From positions 1 to 64,000 of the forward strand of contig NZ_FQUS01000022.1 of NCBI RefSeq assembly GCF_900129315.1: a stretch of 64,000 bases of DNA, given 5' to 3'. The notes under the pieces are model-generated. The model ran no database searches. It saw only the letters and a program-made list of their open reading frames with translations, and was not told where the DNA came from. The position numbers and the translations under genes were made by a program. Shown here piece by piece: positions 8,960 to 17,752 of the stretch; position 1 is the stretch's first letter, and each line of letters begins with the position of its first letter. The DNA is from Fodinibius roseus (GTDB taxonomy: Bacteria > Bacteroidota > Rhodothermia > Balneolales > Balneolaceae).

Positions 8960-10519
8960 ATGAAACGCTCAGAAATGATTCAGGCGGTCAAAAACGAGAC
9001 CGCTGTATGGGATCTTATTATCATCGGGGGCGGGGCAACAGGACTGGGAACAGCCGTGGATGCCGCCTCCCGGGGTTATAAAACGCTGCTTCTGGAGATG
9101 GATGATTTCGCCAAGGGAACCTCCAGCCGGTCGACCAAGCTTGTGCACGGCGGCGTTCGTTACCTGGAGCAGGGAGACGTGCCGCTGGTACTGGAAGCGC
9201 TTAAAGAGCGGGGACTGCTGATACAAAACGCCCCCCACCTGGTCCACAACCAATCATTTGTGGTGCCCTATTACAGCTGGTGGCGGGGCCTCTATTACTG
9301 GCTGGGCCTGAGAATATATGATATCCTCTCCGGTGAACTCGGCCTTGGACCGTCAAGGCATTTGTCCGCCCGAACAACGCTGGAAAAAGTATCGACGCTC
9401 CGGTCAGAGGGACTGCGGGGCAGTATCATATACCATGACGGGCAGTTTGACGATTCAAGACTGGCCGTAAATCTTGCCAAGACCAGTGCAGAACATGGCG
9501 GTGTACCCATTAACTATATGAAAGTGACCGGCCTGTTGAAATCCTCCCGGAAGGTGAGCGGGGTGACAGCGCGGGACATGCTTAGTGGAGAAGAGTTTGA
9601 GATCGAAGGGCGGGCTGTTATCAATGCTACGGGAGTGTTTACCGATACTATTCTGAAGATGGATCAGGCGGAGTCGACACCCGTCATCGAACCCAGCCAG
9701 GGGGTACATATCGTTCTTGACAAGCACTTTCTGCCCGGAGAAACGGCGATAATGATTCCCAAAACAAGCGATGACCGCATTTTATTTGCCCTGCCCTGGC
9801 ACGGCAAAGTGATGGTCGGTACGACCGACACCCCGGTCGATGATATTACCGCTGAACCGGAAGCTATGGAGGAAGAGATTGATTTTATCCTTTCGCATGC
9901 CGCTGAATACCTGTCGGAGAAGCCTTCGCGGTCGGATATACGGAGCGTCTTTGCCGGACTGCGTCCTCTCGTCAAAAATGGTGATAATGAAGAGACCTCG
10001 GAAATTTCGCGCGACCATACCCTTATGGTATCATCATCCGGACTGGTTACTATTGCCGGGGGCAAATGGACGACCTATCGCAAGATGGCGGAGGATGTGG
10101 TGGACCGGGCGTCTTTGGTGGGGGACCTGGAGGACCAGCGGTGCGTGACCGAAACGCTTAGGATCCACGGGTGGGATAAGATTATCGATAAGGAGGATCC
10201 GCTGTCCCATTACGGCAGTGACCGATCGGAAATAAAAGAACTGGTTGGCAACAACCCGGAACTGGGGGAACCGCTTCATGAGCGGCTTCCTTATATCAAA
10301 GCCGAAGTGGTGTGGGCGGCCCGGAATGAGATGGCCATGACCGTGGAGGATTTTAACTCCCGGCGCAGCCGGGCACTTTTTCTGGATGCAAAAGCCAGTG
10401 TCGAGATGGCCCCGGAGGTGGCCCGGCTGATGGCTGAAGAGGCAGGTCGTGACGACCACTGGGTTAACAATCAAATTGCGGCGTATAAAAAACTTGCGAA
10501 ATCGTATCAGATATCATAA
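8960..10519 (+). CDS. glpD: Aerobic glycerol-3-phosphate dehydrogenase (FAD)
   Basis: 519 aa from the ATG at 8960 (the codon before it is TTG). Oxidises glycerol-3-phosphate to dihydroxyacetone phosphate at the membrane, passing electrons to quinone. The FAD-binding motif LIIIGGGATGLGTAVDAASRG is near the N-terminus, followed by GTSSRSTKLVHGGVRYLEQ, a GlpD signature. FALPWHGKVMVGTTDT and the C-terminal four-helix GlpA/GlpD region follow. An AAGGAG/AAGG-rich stretch precedes the start. It forms a pathway with glpK upstream and glpF downstream. Confidence 0.96.
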   Translation: MKRSEMIQAVKNETAVWDLIIIGGGATGLGTAVDAASRGYKTLLLEMDDFAKGTSSRSTKLVHGGVRYLEQGDVPLVLEALKERGLLIQNAPHLVHNQSFVVPYYSWWRGLYYWLGLRIYDILSGELGLGPSRHLSARTTLEKVSTLRSEGLRGSIIYHDGQFDDSRLAVNLAKTSAEHGGVPINYMKVTGLLKSSRKVSGVTARDMLSGEEFEIEGRAVINATGVFTDTILKMDQAESTPVIEPSQGVHIVLDKHFLPGETAIMIPKTSDDRILFALPWHGKVMVGTTDTPVDDITAEPEAMEEEIDFILSHAAEYLSEKPSRSDIRSVFAGLRPLVKNGDNEETSEISRDHTLMVSSSGLVTIAGGKWTTYRKMAEDVVDRASLVGDLEDQRCVTETLRIHGWDKIIDKEDPLSHYGSDRSEIKELVGNNPELGEPLHERLPYIKAEVVWAARNEMAMTVEDFNSRRSRALFLDAKASVEMAPEVARLMAEEAGRDDHWVNNQIAAYKKLAKSYQIS

Positions 10520-10887
10520 ATAAGGCGGGAGCAGGGATTAGGTGAAAAATTCTGCCTCAAGTTCTTTCATAATTTACTTACAGAAGCCTTTGAAAAACCA
10601 GGAATGTTGTTCAAGGTCAAGGTCAGCGGGGGGGGGCAGTCACAGCATATCGCCCGCATGTGAGGGTGAGGAATTCAACCGGCCGGTAACGTCGAGCAGG
10701 GCCAAAAGAACGGTTTTGCAAAGGCTTCTTGCAAATATCCCGCCAGACAGCTGCTTTTGCCATCAGCTGCCTGTTTTCTGATTCTACCCGCCGCCTGCCC
10801 GTTAAGGAGGCGGTCGGACGGCAACTTATTGTAAAGGCCTGTTCTTTTTAGAAAAATAACCGTTAATAAATCTTGTGGGGAAAATAG
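10520..10887. other. Intergenic region glpD-glpF
   Basis: 368 bp without a gene. Apart from the dispersed repeat (10582-10729) I see only the presumed glpF leader; no palindrome of the glpK/susC type is present, so glpF may be read from the glpK promoter or be regulated separately. Confidence 0.6.
10582..10729 (+). repeat. Dispersed intergenic repeat, copy 2 (with terminal inverted repeats)
   Basis: 148 bp between glpD and glpF. The ends are an 18-bp inverted repeat with one mismatch: AGAAGCCTTTGAAAAACC (10582-10599) against the complement of 10712-10729. The right ~60 bp (TTCAACCG-CCGGTAACG...GGCCAAAA...AACGGTTTTGCAAAGGCTTCTT) is nearly identical to the copy at 19951-20088. No ORF; probably a non-autonomous mobile (MITE/REP-like) element. 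Confidence 0.8.
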
Positions 10888-11658
10888 ATGTCACCATTTA
10901 TTGCAGAAATCATTGGCACCGCAATACTTATTCTGTTGGGTAATGGGGTGGTAGCCAATGTCTTGTTGAACAACACAAAAGGTCATGACAGCGGATGGAT
11001 CGTTATTACCTGGGGATGGGGGATCGCCGTATTCGTCGCCGTCTATACGATGGGACAGTTTAGCGGCGCCCATATTAATCCGGCGGTAACCGTGGGTCTC
11101 GCGGCTGCCGGATTATTTGAATGGTCCCTCGTGCCGGGTTATATCATGGCACAAATAGTGGGGGGAGCCATAGGGGCTTTTCTGGTCTGGCTTTCTTACA
11201 GGGACCATTTTCGTAAAACGACGGATGAAACGCTTATTTTAGCCTGCCACAGTACCATTCCCAATATCAGAAACTATTCTTCCAACTTTATGACGGAAAC
11301 CATCGGTACGTTACTGCTCGTGTTTGGCGTGTTGTATTTGGTATCCCCCGGATTTATAGGTGCAAACGGTGAGCTGCTCGAAACGATAACTATTGACGGA
11401 CAAGATGTGGGCTTTGGCCTGGGTGCGCTTTCCGCGCTCCCGGTCGGACTGCTGGTCCTGGGCATCGGCCTGTCGCTGGGCGGACCCACAGGCTACGCTA
11501 TCAACCCGGCCCGCGATCTGGGGCCTCGCATCATGCACGCGCTGCTGCCTATTTCCAACAAGGGAAGCAGCGACTGGTCCTATTCCTGGGTTCCTGTAGC
11601 GGCCCCCATTGTCGGCGGACTTGTGGCGGCGGGACTTTACCTGCTTCTGTCTTTATAA
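10888..11658 (+). CDS. glpF: Glycerol facilitator (aquaglyceroporin, MIP family)
   Basis: 256 aa inner-membrane channel with six predicted transmembrane helices. The two pore half-helix motifs are present: GAHINPAV (NPA at residues 64-66) and GYAINPARDLGPR. The Asp after the second NPAR is characteristic of glycerol-conducting GlpF rather than strict water channels. Passive glycerol entry here would be followed by trapping through GlpK and oxidation by GlpD, the two genes upstream on the same strand. Confidence 0.95.
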   Translation: MSPFIAEIIGTAILILLGNGVVANVLLNNTKGHDSGWIVITWGWGIAVFVAVYTMGQFSGAHINPAVTVGLAAAGLFEWSLVPGYIMAQIVGGAIGAFLVWLSYRDHFRKTTDETLILACHSTIPNIRNYSSNFMTETIGTLLLVFGVLYLVSPGFIGANGELLETITIDGQDVGFGLGALSALPVGLLVLGIGLSLGGPTGYAINPARDLGPRIMHALLPISNKGSSDWSYSWVPVAAPIVGGLVAAGLYLLLSL

Positions 11659-12031
11659 AGACAGGTTAACGCTTTCGTCTTTTCGGCTGGCTCAGAATTT
11701 TTCCCCCAGATGACATGTGGAAAGCTGGTAGGTTTTAGCATAAGATGCGTTTGAGATCACCACACGGTTTCACACCCTTCTCATACTAATTGTTAATAAA
11801 CGGTTTATTTCGAGTTAATCTGTTCTTAACACGAGATAAACATCTTCTCGACTCTTCTGATGAGGATGGGATAATCCAGTATATATTATGTAGCAGTGAG
11901 TTATCCTGTCCGGTGAGAAGATCATGATTTCAGGTTGCGGAATGGTCCGGAGAGGGTCTTCCCATGGTCACCTGTACATGCAATAATTTATTATTTAAAA
12001 AAACATTATTGCTGCAATTTTTCAGCGCAAT
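11659..12031. other. Non-coding region upstream of the susC promoter
   Basis: About 370 bp with no convincing ORF, becoming strongly AT-rich towards susC. No clear intrinsic terminator for glpF was found. The promoter and operator of susC follow. Confidence 0.55.
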
Positions 12032-12060
12032 TTGCAAAGCAATTATTTTTTTATTAAAAT
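12032..12060 (+). promoter_or_regulatory. susC promoter
   Basis: TTGCAA (12032-12037), 17-bp spacer, TAAAAT (12055-12060). It has the same geometry as the glpK promoter, with the operator starting within three bases of the -10 box. Confidence 0.55.
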
Positions 12061-12062
12061 GG

Positions 12063-12087
12063 TGTATAGTTGTCTATACAACTATAC
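12063..12087. promoter_or_regulatory. Operator palindrome at susC promoter
   Basis: GTATAGTTGT (12064-12073), CTAT, ACAACTATAC (12078-12087) is a perfect 10-bp inverted repeat. Nested in it, TGTATAG (12063-12069) and CTATACA (12074-12080) form a second one with the same half-site as the glpK operator. Two overlapping dyads could bind two dimers. Predicted target of the GntR/UTRA regulator at 6504-7286. Confidence 0.7.
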
Positions 12088-12105
12088 CTACAGATAACAA
12101 TTAAT

Positions 12106-15100
12106 ATGGTGAAAAGGGATAACATGATGCGAATTCTAAGCTTAATTCTACTGTTCGTTGGTGGAATCATTTCTCAATCGTTGGGTCAGAGTGTAAGTGG
12201 TGTGTTAACCGATGCAGAAAATGGCGATCCTCTGCCCGGAGTTAATATCCTGGTCAAAGGCACTACGACGGGAACGTCCACTGATGCTGAGGGGAAATTC
12301 GAACTTACGGTCGCAAGCCTTCAGGACACGTTGATAGTAACATTTATTGGGTACCAAACGAACGAAGTGCCTGTAAATGGGCGCACCGAAATTAATATCG
12401 AAATGCAGCCAGAGGCTATTACCGGTGAAGAAATGGTTGTGGTCGGATATGGCACCCAAAGAGAGGAAAATCTTGTCGGGTCGGTTAGCAAAGCGAGTAT
12501 TGAGGATATATCAGCTCGTCCCTCTGCTGATATAGCGAGTTCTTTGCAGGGAGCCGTACCGGGATTAAATATCAGAGCGTCGTCCGGTGGTGATCCGTCC
12601 GATACTCCTGAGATTAATATACGTGGTTTTAACTCGATTAACGGGGGATCGCCCCTGGTTTTGGTTGATGGAATAGAGGAAGATCTTGCGAATGTTAATC
12701 CCAATGATATTGAAAGTGTAACCGTTTTAAAAGATGCTCAAGCTGCGGCTATTTATGGTGCGCGGGGTTCCTTTGGAGTTGTTTTGATAACCACGAAATC
12801 AGGCAGAGAGGGAGAGTTTATTGTCGAGTATACCAATAATATTGGTTTTACAACAAATACTGCTCGTACAGATTTTGTGACTAATCCCGCTACCTATGCC
12901 CGGTGGGCGGATGGTGCAATTGGTAACTACCACAGTGGTTGTTATGTATGCTATGATGAAGAAGATTATGAGATTGCGGAGCAAGTAGCTAAGGGCGAAA
13001 GAGAACCTTTTTATGAAGAGCAGCCGGATGGGACCTATAAATTCTATGAAAACAATGATTATTATGACATCCTGTTTAAGAACCGGCGTCCCCATAAGAT
13101 GCATAATATTTCTGTCTCCGGGGGATCTGATAAATTAACCGGGTTTGTATCAGGGAGGATTTACGAAAGGAAAAAAATTCAAAACATTCAGGATGCAGAG
13201 ATGAAGCGATATAATCTGCAGCTCAACCTGAGTGCCAGCCCCTATGATTGGTTGGAACTATCTGCTGTCAGCAAGTTCAGCAGCAGGTATGATGAACAGT
13301 ATGCCGGGACCAAAAACGGTTGGGGCGGAACTCTCGGGGTTAGTAAATGGCGTGATCTTTTTCCCAATTATCCGGCTTTCATAGATGGTTATGGGGTAAG
13401 TGTGGGACGAACCAGAAATGGCTATGTCGGCCGTTTGGGGGCTTTAAAAGAGGGGGCGGCACATCGCCAATGGCAGTATGAAAAACAGACGAATACCCTA
13501 AAAGCCGAAGTAAATCCGATTGAAGGATTAGCGCTTAATATGGACTATAGCTACAGCATTGACAGGACGGACCGTACCTTTTCGTACACCCCTTTTGCTT
13601 ATCTGTCAGGTAATGAACTCGAGTTGGTAGAGGACGCGGGTCTTAATCGTCACAATGAGTATCGCTGGAAGGATTATTATAAAGCATTGAACATTTATGG
13701 TACCTATACCGAAAATCTGGCAGGCAAGCATAATGTCAAGTTAATGCTTGGTTTTAATCAGGAAGTATTTGATCGTGACAGAATAGGAGCCAGGATCGAA
13801 GACTTGCTCACAAGGGGTAAGGGGAACCTTGCATTTGGCACTGAAATGCTAGATATGGATGGTTCTACCCTGGAATGGGCTGTCCAAGGCTATTTTGGAC
13901 GTTTTAACTATGATTATGACGGAAAATATTTATTGGAAATCAATACACGGTATGATGGTTCCTCTCGTTTCCCGGAGGATAACCGGTGGGGATTGTTCCC
14001 GTCAGTAGGAGTAGGCTGGCAAGTAGACAGTGAAAACTTTTGGTCTTCTTCTTTGGAAGATGTCATTTCCTCATTAAAGTTAAAGGCTTCATACGGGAAG
14101 CTGGGGAATCAAAACGTGGGGGTAAATACCTTCAGACAACTGATAGGGATGGGCAGAACCTCATGGTTGGTTGATGGGGCAGAAGTTAATTATGCCAGGG
14201 CGCCGGCACCACTCCCGGCAAATATTGCCTGGGAAAAAATTACTTCTACGAACATAGGCGCTGACATCGGATTTCTTGAAGATAAGTTAACGGCTTCTGT
14301 TGAGCTGTACGAACGTAATACGAGCGACATGTATCTGCCCGGCAGACCCCTTCCCGCTGTATTTGGCGCATCGGAGCCTCGCAGAAACTATGCGTCCATG
14401 CGAAACAGGGGGCTTGAAGTAACCGTTGGTTATAGTGACCAGTTTAACCTAATGGGTTCTGCGCTTTCTTTTAACATACAGGCCAATGTATCGAATAATA
14501 AGGGCGTAATCACGAAATTTGATAATCCGAACGGGTTATTGAGTACCTTTTGGGAAGGGCAGGAGCTTGGTGAGATTTGGGGTTATCGCATAGACGACCA
14601 GTTTCGCTCAGATGAAGAAGCGGCAGCATTTCAAAATGAATTCGGCAGAGATAATTTGGTTGAGGTATACAGGGGAATACTTGATTACGGATCAAACACA
14701 GATTGGAATTACCTAAAGGGGGGGGATCTCAAATATGTTGATGTTGATGGAGATGGTCAGATTAACAATGGAAATAATACCTTGGAAGACCATGGAGATC
14801 TGGAACGAATCGGAAACGCGATGCCACAGTTTCCCTTTGGCTTTAAAATCAACGCCAACTGGAAACAATTTGATCTCTCTGTTATGGGGCAGGGCGTGGC
14901 AAAACAACACTGGTACCCGTCAGGTCCATTGTACTGGGCTACTTTTCACAGGCCGTATGTATCATTTATCAGAAAAGATATACTGGATAAGGTGTGGAAT
15001 CCGGAACATCCGAATGATCCCGATAGAATTTATCCTCAAAGACAGAGAGCGTATAATGCTCTGAGTTCAGGCCGCATGTCGTATAACCTTAATGACCATT

Positions 15101-15387
15101 ATTTAACAAATATAGGTTATCTGAGAATTAAAAATCTAACGGTGGGCTACACTCTTCCGCCGGGCGTGACACAGAAAGCCAATCTCAAAAGGGTAAGAAT
15201 CTTTTTTAGTGGTGAAAATCTGTTCACCTGGACTTTTGGAGGCTTGACGGAATACTTGGATCCTGAAGAAGTCGGTGCACATGTAAGTTATTCGAATCCC
15301 AATGGTGTGAGTGCAAGACCTGCTACTAATACGCAACTTTATCCTATCGGGAAAACCTATTCGGCAGGGGTGGAAATTAGCCTGTGA
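12106..15387 (+). CDS. SusC/RagA-family TonB-dependent outer-membrane importer
   Basis: 1093 aa from the ATG at 12106; upstream codons overlap the operator and cannot be coding, and ATG at 12124 is an alternative. A signal peptide (ILSLILLFVGGIISQSLGQ) is followed by a carboxypeptidase-regulatory-like domain (SVSGVLTDAENGDPLPGVNI...), a TonB-box-like EMVVVGYGTQ, the plug (RGFNSINGGSPLVLVDG; YGARGSFGVVLITTK) and the C-terminal 22-stranded barrel. Such proteins pair with a SusD lipoprotein (next gene) to import oligomers too big for porins. The glpK-like operator in front suggests a glycerol-containing or glycerol-linked ligand; that is inference. Confidence 0.93.
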   Translation: MVKRDNMMRILSLILLFVGGIISQSLGQSVSGVLTDAENGDPLPGVNILVKGTTTGTSTDAEGKFELTVASLQDTLIVTFIGYQTNEVPVNGRTEINIEMQPEAITGEEMVVVGYGTQREENLVGSVSKASIEDISARPSADIASSLQGAVPGLNIRASSGGDPSDTPEINIRGFNSINGGSPLVLVDGIEEDLANVNPNDIESVTVLKDAQAAAIYGARGSFGVVLITTKSGREGEFIVEYTNNIGFTTNTARTDFVTNPATYARWADGAIGNYHSGCYVCYDEEDYEIAEQVAKGEREPFYEEQPDGTYKFYENNDYYDILFKNRRPHKMHNISVSGGSDKLTGFVSGRIYERKKIQNIQDAEMKRYNLQLNLSASPYDWLELSAVSKFSSRYDEQYAGTKNGWGGTLGVSKWRDLFPNYPAFIDGYGVSVGRTRNGYVGRLGALKEGAAHRQWQYEKQTNTLKAEVNPIEGLALNMDYSYSIDRTDRTFSYTPFAYLSGNELELVEDAGLNRHNEYRWKDYYKALNIYGTYTENLAGKHNVKLMLGFNQEVFDRDRIGARIEDLLTRGKGNLAFGTEMLDMDGSTLEWAVQGYFGRFNYDYDGKYLLEINTRYDGSSRFPEDNRWGLFPSVGVGWQVDSENFWSSSLEDVISSLKLKASYGKLGNQNVGVNTFRQLIGMGRTSWLVDGAEVNYARAPAPLPANIAWEKITSTNIGADIGFLEDKLTASVELYERNTSDMYLPGRPLPAVFGASEPRRNYASMRNRGLEVTVGYSDQFNLMGSALSFNIQANVSNNKGVITKFDNPNGLLSTFWEGQELGEIWGYRIDDQFRSDEEAAAFQNEFGRDNLVEVYRGILDYGSNTDWNYLKGGDLKYVDVDGDGQINNGNNTLEDHGDLERIGNAMPQFPFGFKINANWKQFDLSVMGQGVAKQHWYPSGPLYWATFHRPYVSFIRKDILDKVWNPEHPNDPDRIYPQRQRAYNALSSGRMSYNLNDHYLTNIGYLRIKNLTVGYTLPPGVTQKANLKRVRIFFSGENLFTWTFGGLTEYLDPEEVGAHVSYSNPNGVSARPATNTQLYPIGKTYSAGVEISL

Positions 15388-15445
15388 TATTTCTCTTCAT
15401 TTCCGAGACAGATTCACCAAGAATACTTTAATTAACAATGAAAAA

Positions 15446-17203
15446 ATGGGTATAACAATGAGTAGGATCATACAAATATCGACAATAGTACTGTTGTCCC
15501 TCCTAATTGCAAGCTGCCAGGATATGCTTAATCAACCTCCCGATGATGCGGTAACGTCGGAGGAGTTTTTCAACACCGGTGACGACCTAAAAGCATACAC
15601 CAATGACCTGTATGCTGTTTTGCCCACAAAATCGGTGTATATGGACGACTCCGATTCCGATAATATTTTAGGGGTAAGTGCTGCCGACAGGCTTAAAGGA
15701 ACACGTACTGTACCAACAGACAGGGGCAGCGGGGGATGGTCCTGGGGACATCTGAGAAGAATCAACTACTTCCTTGAAAATTACAAGAGGGTGGATGATG
15801 CGGCTGCCAGGGCCCAATACTCCGGCATAGCCCGATTTTTCAGAGCTTTTTTTTACTACGAAAAAGTGAAGAGGTTCGGAGAGGTTCCCTGGTATGGCGA
15901 AGTAATTGATCAGGATGATGAAGATTTGTTGAATAAAGCCCGGGATCCGCGAGCATTAGTCATGGACTCCGTGCTTGCTGATATAAATTATGCTGTCGAC
16001 AATATTCCAGCCGAAAAGAAATTAAATCAGATTACAAAATATACCGCCTTTATCTTAAAAGCTCGCATCGGTTTGTTTGAAGGGACCTTTAGAAAATATC
16101 ATGATTTGGGAAATCATGAAAAGTTTTTGGAAGCGTCAGCCTCTGCTGCCAAAGAATTAATAGATTCCGGGGCTTACACGCTGTATACCAATGGAGGTCC
16201 GGATCAGGCCTATTTGGATCTGTTTGCGAGAAATAATCAGGATATGACAGAGACTATTTTAGCGGTGGATTATGAATTTGGTATACGAACGCATGATTTA
16301 GCTTACAGGATGACGGCCCCAACCCAGGGCAGATGGGGACTCGCAAAAGATCTTGTGAATAGCTATTTAATGAATGACGGGAGTCCATTTACCGATCAGG
16401 ATGGTTATGAAACCATGGGATTTTATGAGGAGATGCAGAACAGAGATCCACGGTTGACCCAAACCACCGCTGGACCCGATTATTCAACTTATGGCTCAAA
16501 TGACCCTGAACCCGTAAATTTAGATATAACAAGAACAGGATACAGAGTGATAAAAGCGTTGCCTCCAAAAGGGCCGCAATGGGGCTCGGGTGGATCGTAC
16601 AACGATGTCATCCTTTTCCGTTATGCCGAGGCGCTATTGATTTATGCTGAAGCAAAAGCGGAACTGGGAACGCTAACCCAGGCAGATTTGGATATTTCAA
16701 TCAATGAATTACGAGATCGAGTCGATATGCCGCACCTGAATATGGCGGATGCCAATGCGAATCCCGATCCCTATCAGGAGAATTTATACGAGAATTTAGA
16801 TCAGGGAGTCAACAAAGGCGTAATACTGGAGATTCGACGTGAACGCCGGGTAGAATTGATGAATGAAGGACTGCGGTGGAGCGACCTGATGAGATGGAAG
16901 GAAGGCCAAAAAGTTGAAGACCCAATAAGGGGTATTTACTTTTCTAGCCTGGGGGCTCATGATTTTAATAACGATGGCGATTATGATGTATATGTACATG
17001 ATGGCGACGACTCCGGAGCACCTGACGAAGTAACTGCAAAAATAAATATAAATGAAAGGCCCCTTACAGGGGGCACATCCGGAAACTTGGAACTGTTCTC
17101 CGGGGGTACATTTGAAGAACCCAAGGATTACTATTATCCGCTCCCTCGTGAAGATTTAGAATTAAATGACAATTTAGAGCAGAATCCAGGTTGGCCAGAA
17201 TAA
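15446..17203 (+). CDS. SusD/RagB-family nutrient-binding outer-membrane lipoprotein
   Basis: 585 aa from ATG 15446, or 581 from ATG 15458. The lipobox is LLIASC, followed by QDMLNQPPDD, the usual start of mature SusD proteins. Tetratricopeptide-like helices include FRAFFYYEKVKRFGEVPWYGEVI and ILFRYAEALLIYAEAKAELG, and the conserved C-terminal region has IRRERRVELMNEGLRWSDLMRW. It acts as the surface lid of the SusC importer encoded 58 bp upstream. An Asp/Asn-rich loop near residue ~515 (FNNDGDYDVYVHDGDD) resembles a calcium-binding loop, an observation only. Confidence 0.93.
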   Translation: MGITMSRIIQISTIVLLSLLIASCQDMLNQPPDDAVTSEEFFNTGDDLKAYTNDLYAVLPTKSVYMDDSDSDNILGVSAADRLKGTRTVPTDRGSGGWSWGHLRRINYFLENYKRVDDAAARAQYSGIARFFRAFFYYEKVKRFGEVPWYGEVIDQDDEDLLNKARDPRALVMDSVLADINYAVDNIPAEKKLNQITKYTAFILKARIGLFEGTFRKYHDLGNHEKFLEASASAAKELIDSGAYTLYTNGGPDQAYLDLFARNNQDMTETILAVDYEFGIRTHDLAYRMTAPTQGRWGLAKDLVNSYLMNDGSPFTDQDGYETMGFYEEMQNRDPRLTQTTAGPDYSTYGSNDPEPVNLDITRTGYRVIKALPPKGPQWGSGGSYNDVILFRYAEALLIYAEAKAELGTLTQADLDISINELRDRVDMPHLNMADANANPDPYQENLYENLDQGVNKGVILEIRRERRVELMNEGLRWSDLMRWKEGQKVEDPIRGIYFSSLGAHDFNNDGDYDVYVHDGDDSGAPDEVTAKININERPLTGGTSGNLELFSGGTFEEPKDYYYPLPREDLELNDNLEQNPGWPE

Positions 17204-17665
17204 AGGATCTTTACACTCTCATACCATTCAAATGGTTGGGATATGGTTAAAAGATTAATGATTTAGTAAGTTGTAATATCCATTGGATGGCAGAATGCCG
17301 TCTGATGGGGTTACAATGACTATCCAAAATTCACCTCGTTACTTGAAGCTTTTTATGAATCTGACCAGTGTGGATATGTTTTATCCCGGCGGAATTTATG
17401 GGAATTTGTACGAATAACACGGACGATATTTGTTGCCGTACTAGTACTGCTCTTGGTGATGGTGGAATCAGTGGATTATTGGCACGTTTTGGAGGTTTTT
17501 ATCGCTGATAACGTTGCTTTAAAGATGTGATTCATGTGGCCCTGACAGTTTGTTTGTGCCTTGTATCGGTAGTTAAACTTCCTAAAGATAAAAGAGAAGG
17601 AATTAGTGACAGAAAAAAATTATGCTCAAAAGCAGCCCCATTATCTTTCATACTGAATAAATAGG
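17204..17665. other. Gene-free region between susD and the broken sulfatase
   Basis: About 460 bp. Several short frames are open, including one with a hydrophobic stretch near 17420-17480, but none has a start, a length or a motif I can defend. No clear terminator. It may be a decayed gene linked to the pseudogene that follows. Confidence 0.4.
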
Positions 17666-17752
17666 ATGTCAGTACAAACCTGGAAAAAATATTCTGTAGC
17701 AGCTCTGTTTCTGCTTTTTATAGCATGTATGGAATCAAATTTAATAAAATGA
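17666..17752 (+). CDS. 28-residue ORF resembling an isolated lipoprotein signal peptide
   Basis: ATG at 17666, TGA at 17750-17752. The sequence is a basic start (MSVQTWKKYS), a hydrophobic core (VAALFLLFIAC) ending in a lipobox-like LFIAC, and only seven more residues. Its stop overlaps the ATG (17749) of the following sulfatase pseudogene in an ATGA arrangement. It could be a leader, or the remnant of a lipoprotein whose body was lost when the locus decayed. Confidence 0.35.
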   Translation: MSVQTWKKYSVAALFLLFIACMESNLIK

